Of a DNA stretch of 64,000 nucleotides, positions 1 through 13,228 are shown piece after piece; positions within the stretch are counted from its first letter, which is position 1; each line of letters opens with the position of its first letter. The stretch spans positions 7,336,951-7,400,950 of the forward strand of contig NC_072472.1 in NCBI RefSeq assembly GCF_027596085.1, written 5' to 3'. This DNA comes from Anoplopoma fimbria (lineage: Eukaryota > Chordata > Actinopteri > Perciformes > Anoplopomatidae). Under the pieces are notes generated by a model. That model saw only the letters and a list, made by a program, of their open reading frames with translations, had not been told where the DNA came from and searched no databases. The position numbers and the translations under genes were made by a program.

Positions 1-2335
1 AGACCACTAAGGATGTAATGTGCTGCGGTGTAAAGGTGAAACTGCTCAGGGCCTCCTACATAACTTCTGATTAGGACCTTTGTTTCAAAGTCTTTACAAA
101 GCTTACTGTCTGGGCTCTGAGGTGGAGCTGCCTGGCAGGAGGCCTGTTCACCCCAGAGCTCTGCTCAGACTTCTAAAGCTCAGCTACCTTTGATGGAGGC
201 ATGAAAGTTGTCGCGGAGCCAACAGACTCTGGCCACCACTGCACAGCCACATTGCCTTAATGGAAACTATTCAAACTCACAGCAGAGCTCCATTTAAAAA
301 GCTACAGCATTGATGCAAGCAGTAAATATGGGACCCCAGCAAGGGAAAAAAGAGAGTGTCCCTTAAAATGGTTAATTTATACACATGGTGCAAGGGCTTA
401 AAAAATGCACACGTGCATGCAAAAGTTAGAATTTAGCAACACTTAAAAGTAGAATGTGCAAACCTACAGAAACTTGTGTGGAACACCATTGGCAATGTAG
501 TGAAATAAAAGATTGTTTTCACAGAAAAAATTCTACTTCATGGCAAACACAGTCCTTACAATAATTCATGACCTTTTAAACCTAAAACACGGTTTTTGCT
601 AGGCTTGTTCAACAAACCCTGTACGAAATGACAAGCAGTATTTTCGTGCATAACAAAATTGCTGTCACCTGGAGCAGTTTTATCTATTTCCATGGTCTTC
701 CCTCCGTGGAGCAGCCCAACGGATTGCAGACTGCTCTATAAAGGAAATGCTCAGAAAAGGGCATCGAGCTCCAGTGTCCCCTGATGCCCAGCGGTGGGGC
801 CTTGGCTCTACTGGTGTGTAACAACACACTATTTGGCATCGACTTTGGGATCTATCTCAACCACTTCTTCTTGATTTCTGAAATGGTTTGGCTCCCTGAG
901 CATCACCTGCTGTGACATACTGCCCCTCAAGACATTTTGTCTTAGTTTAGCCAATACTTTTTAAAATCAGCAAACAGTGCAGTCCACCTGGTCTCAACAA
1001 TAGTGTTACTATTGCAGGCTGTTTTTAAGTTTGGTCCTCATATTAAAAGTCCATGTTGGTTTAAGTCATAATTAGATAACTTCTTCCATCTTAAAACTGG
1101 GCAGTACATTTTTGGGGTCATTTGGCCAAAAATCCAAAATAACCTTTCAGTACATTGTAATTCGAGTGGTCTGAGATGCAACTAAACTTCGGCAACTCTT
1201 TTCGGCAACTCTTTTTGGCTCTGTTTCAGGTTTTGAAAAACTAGCCTATGACGGGAGACTTAGGCCCATCACAGGTCATTTCAGACAAAAGGCATCCCTA
1301 TTGGCAGTTCTACAAATGCACATGCACGTGCAGGACGTTTCAGACAGTGAACGCCTGATTTAATGGCGGAATATCCTGAAGAAGAAGTTATTATTCCAGC
1401 ATTGGCAACAACTGCCTGGACTGCAAAGCAACCCAAGAATGGATGACAAACTTATCAAAAAGAGAGTCTGACAATATTGGTAAAGTGTTTCAGAGATGGT
1501 GATGTTGGTAATATTTTAGCATTTTGTTTACAGTAGCCAAAGGCTCAAAGCTAGAGGTAGCTCACAGCAGTGGTTAGCAGAAGGCTAAACTATTAGCAAC
1601 ATTTTCTCACCATATCTCTAATAGTTCAGCCTGCTGAGCGAGCTTAAGTCTAGTTTAGTCAACAATTGATTATATGAGACTTTTTGAACATTTTAGTGTA
1701 GTTTTAGTCAGACAATGTGATAGCATTTCACTCAAAGTTTAGCAAAATGTGTTCAGGTTAGAATCCACCAGACTCGTCGTAGTCTTTAAGACCTTCTTTA
1801 AAATTCCAGAAGGTGTGTCTGACCTGATCAAAGATTTAAGTAAAACTTTGTCTTTTAGGGTTTGTGGACTGACTTCACCTTAAAAAAGCGGCTGATTAAT
1901 TATACACACAATGTTCGCGGTAACAGGTGAAGATTCAGGATCATTCCTGAAAATTGCATCAAAGTGGCAGGAGTATAATAAGGGGAAGGATTAATAATCA
2001 GGAGGTTTTTAAAGCATAAAGGTCATGGTTTTCTTCATTTATTTGCTTTCATGCAGAATCAATATATGGTATCGTGTTTTTAAAAGCGAGGGTAACAGTG
2101 GAAGCATGAGTTTTCTTTCTTCTTAAAGGTGACATCATCATTCAGCCCTTTTTCTCTGGTTCATGACACACAGTGTGTTTTTCTCACACAGAAGTATTCT
2201 TTGTTTAGATAAACAATCGAAAAAGTAGACAGATGAACTTTGTCTGCAATACTGCATACCAGCGTTATTGTGTTAAGACAGGAAATGTCATGATAGATGA
2301 TTGTGAGTGTCTCTTTATGGGCCGCGTCGACCTAC
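1..2335 (-). other. cadm1: cadm1 intron 4 (partial)
   Basis: This is the sequence downstream of the exon 4 donor on the gene strand. No Ig-like coding segment with splice sites was recognised here, so exon 5 lies further left. The DNA is AT-rich, with no clear mobile element and no long simple repeat; a small direct repeat of 'ttcggcaactctt' lies near 1188-1212. Confidence 0.7.
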
Positions 2336-2473
2336 CTGGAAGCTCTTTATCTCCCTTCATCCATCTGATGGTGGCGGCAGGCCTGCTGCTCATGGCAGTG
2401 CAGGTCATCTCTGTCTCGTTGCCCTCGCTCAGGACCTCATCCCGGGCCTCGATGATGGGGTTACCTGGAGGAA
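2336..2473 (-). CDS. cadm1: cadm1 exon 4: start of Ig domain 2 (C2-type)
   Basis: This 138-bp exon encodes the first part of the second Ig domain of Cadm1. It reads (I)PPGNPIIEARDEVLSEGNET... and ...ATIRWMKGDKELP(G). TCTAMSSRPAATIRW carries the B-strand cysteine and C-strand tryptophan, and corresponds to NCTAMASKPATTIRW in mammalian CADM1. NET is a potential N-glycosylation site. The acceptor is cctgtcgtag, with the exon beginning TTCCTCC at 2473. The donor is CTTCCAG|gtaggtc at 2336/2335. The ends are phase 1, consistent with exons 2 and 3. The F-strand half of this Ig domain and all later exons must lie beyond the left edge of the window. Which of the two teleost cadm1 paralogues this is cannot be decided from these exons alone. 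Confidence 0.95.
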
Positions 2474-3295
2474 CTACGACAGGACACACAGAAAAAACTC
2501 TGTAAACATGGGGGGGTAGTATTTCTACACCCTGAGCACTACATGATGAGAAGAGAACAGAGCTGACAGAGATAATATGTTTTTTTTAAAAGAGCCCCAG
2601 ACCACTTTTTCGGCTGAAAACCAATGTATATGGGGGTTTAGATAGAGCTGTTGATGGAAATGGGTCAAAAGGTAGCCTATTTAGTGCAAAGCAATTTTAA
2701 CCAGGCTACAGAGTGCAACAGAATGTGTCTTAAAACACAGAAATCAGTAAACATTTTTGCATTTCCTTGTTCTGAAGTCAATGTTTTTTGAATGGGCTTT
2801 TGGTTAGATGCTGTTGTCTGATGTTAGATTCCTGAAATTGCTCTAGGACAAAAAAAAAGCTTTTAAGTGTCTTAAAAAAGAAGGGTTGTTAACCAGTGGC
2901 TAAATGAGATTTTAAAAGTCCATCAGGCCAACTACTCCGACATTGAAGCCTCTTTTTGTATACTTGTGGTCATGTGACAGTGTTGTAGTTTGTTTAAGTA
3001 AAGGCAACAATGATTATAACTGTGATTCTAATGCATTATAAAAAAGATTATAATGTCTCACGACTATGGGAAATATAATACGATCCTTGTGAAAAAGCAG
3101 TTGAGTGCCCAGCAAGAATTATACGGGACACAGAAATGTAACAAAATATTCACATTAATATGTTGATATGGATTTCAGATTTCACTTTTGCTCAGAAGAG
3201 ACTCCACAAATATATAAAAGAACAATCTTGCATGCAAATTAAACATGCACACGACATTCAAGTGAAACTATGCACACAATAACAGTTCATTCCAC

Positions 3296-3369
<74 letters not shown>

Positions 3370-3706
3370 TTACAGTAGTCTGTATGCCTTGTTACATTAT
3401 TACAGTTCACTTGTTAAAAATATGGCCTCACATTCTTGCAAAATGGCTACTGTATATTAGCTTGCTTAAACACTATACCATTATAACAAGACTTAATAAG
3501 CAACCACATATGACACACATCCAAACTGCTGTCAAAGCCTTTTGCAGTTTTCCTAGTGAGCTGTCAACCATGTTGCTCGTGATGTGAATGTTTGCTGTTT
3601 TCCTCAGTCTAAAAGTTAATTAATAGCCTTTTACCTTGCTGCGCCTAATAACATTGAGTGTTTGTGTGTATATTTATCTGCGTGTGTGTTTGTTTTGCTG
3701 TTTTAC
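2474..3706 (-). other. cadm1: cadm1 intron 3
   Basis: This 1.2-kb intron separates the end of Ig domain 1 from the start of Ig domain 2. It holds a 70-bp (GT)n tract and an AT-rich segment (about 3010-3110) that resembles segments near 6690-6790. No other gene is seen. Confidence 0.85.
3298..3367 (+). repeat. (GT)35 microsatellite
   Basis: Uninterrupted GT dinucleotide array in intron 3. Confidence 0.98.
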
Positions 3707-3859
3707 TTAGCACGGTGATGTCAGCGTAGGCTTCCTGTGGAGGGTCTGTGTAGAGCTGGCAAACATATCGACCCTCGTCTGACAGCGAGACATTAGACAG
3801 CGACACCCGCAGCTCATTGTCTGAGAAGTTCACCAGTTGAAAGCGAGCGTCTTTCAGTG
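3707..3859 (-). CDS. cadm1: cadm1 exon 3: second half of Ig domain 1
   Basis: This 153-bp exon completes the first Ig domain of Cadm1. It reads (P)[18 protein letters not shown]... and ...[25 protein letters not shown](I). DEGRYVC is the Ig F-strand tyrosine-corner motif, and its cysteine pairs with the exon 2 cysteine. The CADM1 signature QLYTDPPQE is present where CADM2 and CADM3 have SLFTMPVK. NFS and NVS are potential N-glycosylation sites also found in mammalian CADM1. The acceptor is ttttttcctccttcag, with the exon beginning at 3859 as CACTGAAAG. The donor is CTAA|gtaaaac at 3707/3706. The final A joins TT of exon 4 to form an isoleucine codon (VLIPPGNP), which confirms the phase-1 junction. 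The first Ig domain is therefore split by one intron, as in the other nectin-like genes. Confidence 0.96.
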
Positions 3860-5554
3860 CTGAAGGAGGAAAAAAACAAGGCCATTATTATTATTCAGAT
3901 GGAATATATGTACACACTCAAGACATACACAGATGTACAGAAAAATATCAGTTAATACCACAAGTAATTTAACTAAACACTTAACTTAACTAAGTATTTG
4001 GACACATTTTTCTTCTTTATATCAGATGAACTTTGTAGGATTTGGAGTCCTTTTCATATAACATCCTTCAATTTTAGTGAGACAAACATAAATCGACAAA
4101 CCAAACCTCATATATCACTATTTGCTGTCAAATCCTTTGCAGTGATTGACTGTTTGAGGTCGACGACCTGCAGACACCAGAATACCCCATCATAGCTGAC
4201 ATCTTTCCTGTGATGCTGGGCCATCTCCACTTTTGGCTTTATTGTTTTCTGTTTTGTTTTTTTTTGCTCAGTCAATTGAGGTCAGAATACCTCACTGTTA
4301 TCATCTCTGCTGCCATCAACTACCTGCTCTGGCAATCAGACTGAAATGCTATTTCGTTACACTATTCCTTCAATCTGCTTCTGTTGTGACCTGTTCTTTT
4401 GGGGAGTGGTCGTCTTCATTTTGCCCTGAGAACTCAGTAGAAAGTGACATATCCGTTCTGCATATATCATTTTCAGTCGACACGTATGCTGGAGTCTCTG
4501 CTGCGAGAGGGTGTTAACATTTTTAGGAAATTTATGGAAAATTATGAGAGCTACGAAAACAAAACTAAAGTTATATTAACCATTCCTTTCCAGTAGGATT
4601 TAATGTATAATGAAGGGGAAATTGTCCTTTAATCCTCTAATTAAAAAAAGCAGCAAACTATCACAATCCAAAAAGATGAATAAGGGCATTTTTGAATTAA
4701 ATATGACTTTTTTTTACATTACCAAAATAACCGAATGTGTTTTCTTTCAAATAACTAAAAAAATAACCATGGCAACAAGTATTACTGTATTCATCCAATT
4801 TCATTCTTTCTTTTCATCAACATTGACAGATTGAGATTCCATGTAGCACCGGAATGGTTGATTTAGACAAATAATAAAAGCACAATAGCAATGATAAGTT
4901 TTGGTTTTCTTTTGTCCGCTTCTTCTCTCTGAGAAGGCGTGCTTGTATAAAAATGCATATTTAATAGGTTTGTATATGCACAAAGATGCCTCTAGTCATT
5001 TTAGCTTAAAGTGCATCATAACCTCAAGACTGCTTCGAAGAACTTTCCAGAGAAAGCAATGAAAGAAAATCCCAGAAGAAGACACACTTTACACTTGAAT
5101 AACTTCCTCCTGTTTAATCCTGTTTGGCATGTGCAGTCATACAGAACATGCTAACAACATGATTAGTACAAACAGAGGCCTCCTGATTGGCTGTCAGTTA
5201 GTTGGCCTGTAAAGTAATCGAGGAGGAATCCATAAATTCCATCTCTTCCTCATCTGGAGCCACTTTAATCTAGCCTTACCTTGTTTGCCCATCTACCTAA
5301 GCACACTCTATCAGCTGTAATGTAGAATGACACCATGTGGTAAGATGAAAGCCAACCAGTCTCCATCCCCCTTTGATGTGCTGATAAATTCTGCTCTGAT
5401 TGACGGCAACTCCAGGCTCTTTACACTCTGCACCCTCCTTGTATATATCTGTGTACTCATCCTCTGGCTCAGCTATTTTCTTTTCCTTTTTTTAAAGCTT
5501 AACATATTAAACATGGAAACTTCTGACACACAAGACCTATAAACAGACATAAAT

Positions 5555-5557
<3 letters not shown>

Positions 5558-5591
<34 letters not shown>
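5558..5591 (+). repeat. Poly-T tract (34 bp)
   Basis: Uninterrupted T run in intron 2. On the gene strand it is poly-A, possibly the tail of a retroposed sequence, but no recognisable body adjoins it. Confidence 0.95.
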
Positions 5592-5595
<4 letters not shown>

Positions 5596-5884
5596 GCCAG
5601 TCTACGTTATGATTTTACAGATGATGAACAGATGGAAGGCGATGTTTCTGTATTTGCCTTCAACGTCAAGAGAAAAAGAGGGAAAAAAGGAGAAAGTTGT
5701 GGAGACGGCCAGTAGGAAATAAGAAAACTAATCACCACGATTGATTTTGTGCATCATTAAACAAGAACATCAGGCACATTTTAAGTGATACCATAAGGCT
5801 GACTGGAGATGAGACTTTATTGTCACCACATTAAGGAAAAAGATGTGGAAAGATATGAGTATACTCATTTTCAATGACGCCCTT

Positions 5885-6910
5885 GTCCATGATGCATTAC
5901 ATAGATACTTATAATGTGTTATAATCTGCTAATAGCACTGTATAGTTATAGTTTAGAGCACTCGTAAATAACCATAATGCTTTATCATAAAAGACAATGC
6001 TAGTGCTAACATGGCCAGGTTCCTCATGCTCTCTGCAAAATGGTGCAACCATTGCAGGTCTTTGGATTGTCCAAAAGGAATACTACCGCACGGATATGTG
6101 TGTGCAGTGTTTAAGTGAGCAGTTGTCTGAATGAGTGTGAAAACCATATGCTGTATGTCTGTTGCTCTGTGGACACAGTTATTTCCGTGCGTCTTTATCA
6201 ACCTCACATTTACATGTGTATTGTCGGAGAGATAGACTTGAAGCCTAAATAAACACTTCAAGTCACGGTTGCGCTCTTGAGACGGAGCTGCGACGCGGCC
6301 CAGCACAGAGCCGGTGCAGACTTCTGCAAAGATTAAAATGAGAGTGTATCTGTTGTGAGAGATGCGTGAGTGAAAAACACGCCTGATACACTTGCGGTCT
6401 AGATGGAGGGGTTATCCAATTGTATGTTGTATTCATTCAATCAACAATAAAGCTAGGGTTGTTGTAGTCACACCTGGCGGAGAGCTGCGATCTATTGAGT
6501 TCACCTTTCTAGTTTAAATCTGTAGTCTGTGAACAAGTTTTACATTTTCTTATTTTAAAGGCCCTTGTTGGAAACGGGCATTGGAAATTAGAAGTAGCTA
6601 GCTTGTTGTGCAATCCTTATGTATATTATGTCCTTAGCAAATAAACACTGAAATGACTTATAAGGTCAAGTATCAATATTTCATAATTCCTGATCACTCA
6701 CTTATAATGTATTACAGCTATGGGAACTATAAATACACTATGATCCTTGCAAAAGAAAAGTGAATTATTATGATAATTGAACTTTTAAGTCATTATAAAA
6801 TGTGTAATGATTATAGCTATACAACATGCTATATTTACAAGTGCTTATAAGTATAATCATACAGAGCTATGATCAGACTATAATGCATTATATCCAGGTT
6901 TATGATCATA
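5885..6910. repeat. Diverged AT-rich repeat units ('tataatgcattat' / 'ctatgggaactataa')
   Basis: Several related blocks with 'attataatgt', 'ctatgggaa(c/a)(t)ata' and 'atgatccttg' occur at about 5890-5945, 6690-6790 and 6795-6905, with another at 3010-3110. They look like old copies or sub-repeats of one fish repeat family. Exact borders cannot be set by eye. Confidence 0.35.
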
Positions 6911-7249
6911 AATCTGCATCCAAAATCTGCATCCAAAATTTAAATTATTAGTCTCAACATAAATGTAGGCTCTGTTTAGCCTAATAGAAAGAGAAAAAAG
7001 ACTTGGCCACACAGTTGGTTGCTTTGAACATCACATAATGTGCTGCTGCTGCCACCTTCCCACTTCCCTCTGTCTTTGATTATCCTGCCAGAAAGGTCTG
7101 CTGACGAAAATTCATAGTACAAAGACACAAGGCAAAACTCGAAGGAAGCAATCTGAAAATGCAGCATACAAGGAGGTTTTTTTTCATGCAAATGGTTATT
7201 CTTTCCCATCGTTCTTCACATTTGCTTAAAAAAAAAAATGGTTGGTTTC

Positions 7250-7440
7250 CATTAGTGAAGCTATTAGATTATTTTATCTAAGCACAATGAAGCCCTTATT
7301 GTGGCACATGAATAATACGCCCATAATTAGTGTAGCTGATTCAAAAGCCTTGTTAGCTCTCATTAAAATGAGAGGTCAGACTCTAATACTAATGATTTAA
7401 TTGAATTAAATACTGCCAGATTAAAACATACCAATGCTGC
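7250..7440. promoter_or_regulatory. Candidate conserved non-coding element
   Basis: Repeat-free stretch with 'cccataattagtgtagctga', 'ctcattaaaatgagaggtca' (short palindrome plus half-site AGGTCA) and 'tgatttaattgaattaaat'. Typical look of a developmental enhancer; unproven. Confidence 0.25.
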
Positions 7441-7744
7441 AGTATGCAGATGCACTGAAAAAAGTGTACAACCTGTTTTCAGAGGCAGAGCTGCTACGGA
7501 GGGAAAACTACTCTCACTACTTTTTTGCTACTGTTATGATAAAGATATATGGAGATATATAATAGATGAATCGAGGGCATTGTGGTAAAGGTTACCGGGA
7601 GCAGTGTAAGCATCTCAATCGTGTAGTTCTGCTATGAAATGAGAAACAGTAGAAGGATCCAAGTTGAATTCTTAGATATTAAGGTAGATGTTTAATATAA
7701 GCTTTGGAGGACAATATGGTGTCTAAAACAAGTTTTTAAGGGGG

Positions 7745-7960
7745 CCTAAAATGTTCATTTTCAGGTTCATGCTTGTATTTTGGGTTTCTACAAGATGCAT
7801 GTTTTAATGTACACAAAACATCTGCATTCACCGCTTTACTGCCCGTTTCTTTAAACCCCTTACCCCAAAAAGCCCAGTCTGAATTTCAAATCGGAATGGC
7901 TTGTTAAATCCTGTTTTCTGACCTGGGCAGTCAACGAAAAAACTGACTGAGTTGTCTTAT
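7745..7960 (+). mobile_element. Teleost interspersed repeat ('cattttcaggttcatgcttg' type)
   Basis: The segment has the phrases 'cattttcaggttcatgcttg', 'ttgggtttctacaagatgca' and 'catgttttaatgtacacaaa', which recur widely in fish genomes. Non-coding; ends are approximate. Confidence 0.5.
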
Positions 7961-10314
7961 TTCACAGTTTGTGCATTGGTAGGCACTCCGGACAACCGAA
8001 TATATTCTCACAAGCACTGAAAAAGTATTAAAAAGCATATCCCTTTCAATTAAAAAGAAGCCTGAAGGTCACTAAAAGCAGAATATAACCACCAGACGAC
8101 CTGTTTTGCAGGAAGAGGATATAAAAAAATGCTGTTATTAACATAGATTTCGAATTTGCAGTTGGAAAATAAATATTTATGTTTAGAGTAAAGAGCAAGG
8201 AGCGTGTTATTGATAAGTTGGACGCCTACCAACAGTTACCAAACATATTTGATCCAGATTTAGAGGAATTGAATAACCCACATGATTTCTCTCCTTTAGA
8301 GCTGACATTTCCTATTATGTTACAGTGGGTTTCACCTTTTTTGTTAAATATTCCACAAAATGTTGACTGAGGCTGAGGTCTGGTGGGTCCAGATGAAAAG
8401 CCAGCCACGCGAGCCAGCACAACTTAAAAAAAGAGATGGAAAGCAACCGTAACATTTAACCAAGAAAGTGCTTTGGCAACCGCAACTCTTCCATTAAGGC
8501 TGCTGTTAGCCAGTCACCTTTAGCCTGTATGTTTACCGAGAGTAGAGATGCTTTGTTTGTTTGGCTCTGACAAACCTTTCAGTGCAATAAAGAGGAGTAA
8601 GAGTCTGGAGTTGGAAATTTGGTTTGAAACATAGTTGTACATGGTCTGAAAAGTTTGTGATTCTATGGTTTGTATCAACCAGTGGGAGTAGCTGTCACTG
8701 ATCTCAACAGCAGAGTTGTTGACCAAACCAGAGATAATGAATGGTGATTCAAAGCTCTGAAGCCAAAATATTTCCGAAGAAAATATGACAAATTTTAAAA
8801 TATGCTGCAGTGTTACAAATAACAGTTTTAGATTTGGAATCAGACCTGCACAAAGATCAAATAACTTGTTCCTTTGCCAATGGCCTTCTCTTCCATCAAC
8901 ACGACAAAATCCTTGCCAATCAGATATAATCCATTTCAGGAAAAAAAAAAATTCTCCGGGAATTCATAATCCTCTTATGTATCACGTCTAAATAAGGCCT
9001 TGTGGTATAAGCATGAGCCGAATGAATAAAAGCCTTCTAATACACGTTGAAAAGATACACCGAGACACTGTGGCAAGGACACAGTTCCCCATGCTCAGGG
9101 CTCGGGGCAACAATACTGTAGGCTCAAAGAGATACAAGGACAGACGATGGAGAACAGCCTGGTCAACAGCCTGGACAACACAGCAGACAGTTCTTTTATT
9201 GTTACGTCAGAGCACACTAGAATATAAATCCTCTCTGTGTACTTTGGACAAAAAAGGCGGGTGACCTTAAGCTTCGTGCTCTTTTTGGCCTGTTCTTCTT
9301 CTTCTCTTGTTCTATCATATCTGATAGCCTGAGAAGGACATCACAGATGTCTGACAAAGGTAAATGATAGTCATGTCTTTGGAAGAGAAGTCTGTCCAAA
9401 CTCTGAAAGGCTGCTCATTATCTGATCTGTCACTTTTTACAGCTGATAGTGATGAAGCTAATTTAAAAGCAGTGATAAGACGGTACAGTAGAAGGAGACT
9501 TTGTGAGGTAGGTGACAAAGTGAAAGTTAATTTTTCCTCTTCCTATTCAGGTTAACGAGTGCAGTTTGACTTTTCATGAAGATTACTGCAGAAAGACAGT
9601 ATGCCAGCTTCAATGAATCCTGTGATTTCCTGTGCATTTCTTGTTTGTAATGCTGTTTATGTGTACCACTCTCTGAAACAAATAGAGGAAACTATAAAAA
9701 AAAAAATACATTTTGGTAAACATTGAGAGCCAGAGTAGTAAATAGTGTTTCATTAGTGCAGTGCAAACTCAATGTGTGCATGCATGAGTAGAGGAGCATG
9801 TGTCTTAAAGGATATGCTAGGACTTAAGCAGTCTGAGCCAAATGAAGCTGGCGTCCTCAAAAGTCTTTTTAGTGCAGAATTCGATCATTGAGTTTCCACA
9901 AACTGTTTCATTCAGGCAGCTGCATGTGGGTTTGTTGCTGGGACGGAACGAAGTGGCAACAAACGTGACTGCCGGGCAGAACTCAGACTAATGAAGCTCC
10001 ACATTAGCTGAAGCTTAACTTTTTAATGCTTTTCTTTTTTAACAGTTTGAGGGCGGCGGATTTTGTCGCCCATCTTTTACATTGTAGGCACTCATAGCTT
10101 TGTGGCCGGTACAAAGAGAAGTATTGTATTAAGATACATGTGAAAAAATGAGACCCAGTCCTCTAATGTTTGCATTAGACCCTATGGTCATGGAGTCACG
10201 TCCCGTCTCATATTACCAGTCAGCACTTAACTACTAAATGGGCTGCGTATAGATAGCACTTCTGAACTTGAGAAGGACAAAGTGCTTTCCAAAGCCTCTC
10301 ATTCACCCACGCAA

Positions 10315-10325
10315 GCACACACACG

Positions 10326-10374
<49 letters not shown>

Positions 10375-10388
10375 ACGCACACGCACAC
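10315..10388 (+). repeat. (AC)n microsatellite with ACGC variants
   Basis: AC array with interspersed GCACAC units at the 3' side. Confidence 0.97.
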
Positions 10389-11548
10389 CTGGATGGCAGC
10401 TCATCAGGGACAATTTGAGTTTCAGTGTTTTACTCAAGGACACTTTAACATGTGGACAGGATGGTGGGAATCATAATTTCTCACAGTCATAACTGACTCG
10501 ACAAAAGGAATTCATTTTTCAAGAAAAAAAAAAGTTTTTGAAGTGTTTGAACGAATAACAAATAGCATTGAGGACTTGTGAGTTTTTTCTGTCGTGTCCT
10601 CTCAGCGCTGGTAACTATTGTATGTCAAACATTTGAGAGGATTTTCTGATAAGGATTTTCTGATGAAAAAGATGAAAAATTGAATTCGCTATTACTATTG
10701 CCAGAGCATTTACATTAAAGGGCAAAGTGGTATGTCTGATCACTCGAGTGAATTGTCTTCACAAATCTATGGCCATTACAAAAATCATGGCTAAAACAAC
10801 TTGATGAAGTTCTGCATAATAACCTATACTCAACATTTCATCTCCTACATGGTCACCTTGAGTGGAGATAAATTCATATTTCATGTTTTGAAGTTATCAA
10901 GACAAAATTAGAGTGAATGAGTCTTGTGGTGAAAATAAACTTGAATACAAGACATAAGATAATTGGGATCAATACATCCTCTAATGGCTCTTTTCCCCAG
11001 ATGTTACTTTATACTCATCTTGCTTGTTCTTCCCCCTCTCTTGATTCATTTTCATGCTTTCATTGTTTCTTTCATTCTCTACATTTCATTTGAATCATTT
11101 CTTCTCCGGCTTCAGCCGACGATGACTCCCATCCAGAGCGAGCAGGCGATGATGAGTGTGCCTCGCCTAAGTGTCTGCAATCAATTGTGATTAGTGGCTG
11201 GTGCTAGTTTTTGAGAGGAGCAAATCAAAGTTTTTTCACTGGGTGTCAGAATGGGTGAGAGGTGGGCCGGGGGTAATTACATTCGTCCCAAAAAAACTCC
11301 TCCCCACTCTAGGTGAAGTCCAGGCTTCCAAATCACTGTGTAGTCACCACCCAATCCCAAAGTATGGGAACACTTAGCATTGCCTCAGCAGTGTTCAGGA
11401 CTCTGGGGCTTTTCTGTCTTTGGCACAACTGGCTGTAATCAAAGTACTGCCTGTTCTTATGTTCCTTCCAGTATTTTGTATTGTTGGAGTTTTTAGAATC
11501 CCACAAGAGCTTTTCTGACTCACAATGACATTATCAGTCACCTAATAT

Positions 11549-11609
11549 TTTTCATTGTATCAGTCCTTTTTCATTGTATCAGTCCTAATAAGAAAATGTT
11601 CTTATTAGG
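11549..11609 (+). repeat. Tandem 19-mer pair plus 11-bp hairpin
   Basis: 'tttttcattgtatcagtcc' occurs twice in tandem. The second copy runs into a perfect stem, CCTAATAAGAA, loop AATG, TTCTTATTAGG (11584-11609). Confidence 0.85.
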
Positions 11610-13208
11610 TTGCACTAAGTGAGAAGTACACACATGTATAGAATGGTTAGCAGCATACCTGATGAGGGATTAAAACAATTAAGGCTCAGGCCGTGCCGTT
11701 TGGCTTTTAAGACTTATGTTGCTGCTCGCATAAACCCTCCAACAAGAAGCTCTTCACCTCGATTAATGTCATATCCTGTTAAGAAAAAAGGTACACCGAT
11801 GCTTCAAACCACATTTTTTACTTCCATCAGCTTGTCTAGAGGAATAATTTTTGTTTCAAAAGTGCAAATGTTTCGATTGTTTTGGTTCTGACCACTACAA
11901 CCAGACCAGAACAATTTCATTAAAAATAGAGTTCCTCAAATGTTTACACACTAATACTGGTATTTGAGACACAATGCCCACAACAATGATCTTGCACCAA
12001 ATCCCTGAGTCAATTCTGCTGAAACACAAACAAGTTTCCTGCTTTATACTCAGATTGCAGTTCTAAATCACACTTTTTTCAAAAGACTACAAGCAATTAT
12101 TTTACATTTGGCACAATCTTCATGGATAAAATCTCTTGTGTTCACATGAAACACCCTTCCATTAAAAATGCCCAACTTAAATGTCAGACGAGCCACTCTG
12201 ACCCCTCACATGGGCAAATACATGTTGCACAATCGTTCATTGTATCTTAGCAACCTAAAATAAATGTCAACCCTAAAATATCAATATCAGATTGATTGTA
12301 AGCTATGTTTACAATATTTTGCTGGTTTACCTTGCCGTGAGAACGTTGTTTTAGAGGGAGAGCTAAAGCCTTTGTGTCCATCTATGCTTTCGCCAAAGCC
12401 AGAAGATTCCATTGAAAAAAACTGTGATTTAAACCATCAGAACACAGAAATGAGTCCACTGCTGCCTCGATAGATTAGTTTGTGTGAATTCAGTAAATCC
12501 GAACTAACTAAAGTAGTGAGACTATGGATAACAGCTGGTTCTCCAAGCTAGAGGTGTGTTGACCATCCTCTACTGTAGGTAATACACTGCTCTATTAAGA
12601 CCAGAGTAAAAATGTTTGTGAATGTTGGACATTTTTTGGGGGTTACCAGAAATGCGACCTTGGTACTTATACACCCCACTTCAAAACACCAGAACTACCC
12701 TTTTAACCCACCTATTAATTCCACCAAATTTTCCTAAATTTATAGACAGATGCACAAAAAGAAGAGCTACTTGAAAAACACACAAAGCCAAGAATGAGTT
12801 GAAAGACTAAAGTCTATCTCAACCATCTTCCAGTTGGACCTCTTGCTGTTTCCACTTGACATGAACATACCAGAACCCTTTCAAGTGTGAGAATGATTTA
12901 ACAGTTACCTGTTGTTAAAGATCATGGTCGCCGACTCAGAAAGAGCAACATTGCAATTGGTATGAGTGATGACATGACATTTTTCACTTGGCTTGGGTGT
13001 AGAACACCGTAAATGATTGTCGAGGATACACAGTGAACCACTGCTGCCTATTCATGATTCAACATGTTTATCATGAATGTGTAACAAACCAACACGACAG
13101 TTCAATCCCTCTTAAGTCACGATTAGTTTTCAATGGAGCAGTCTTCGTACCCATCAGGTTAAATATGTAAAATATGAAATGAAAAAATAACCATCCATAT
13201 AATTTAAA

Positions 13209-13228
13209 AGTAAATATATATATATATA
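13209..13228 (+). repeat. (TA)n short microsatellite
   Basis: Simple TA array in AT-rich intron. Confidence 0.9.
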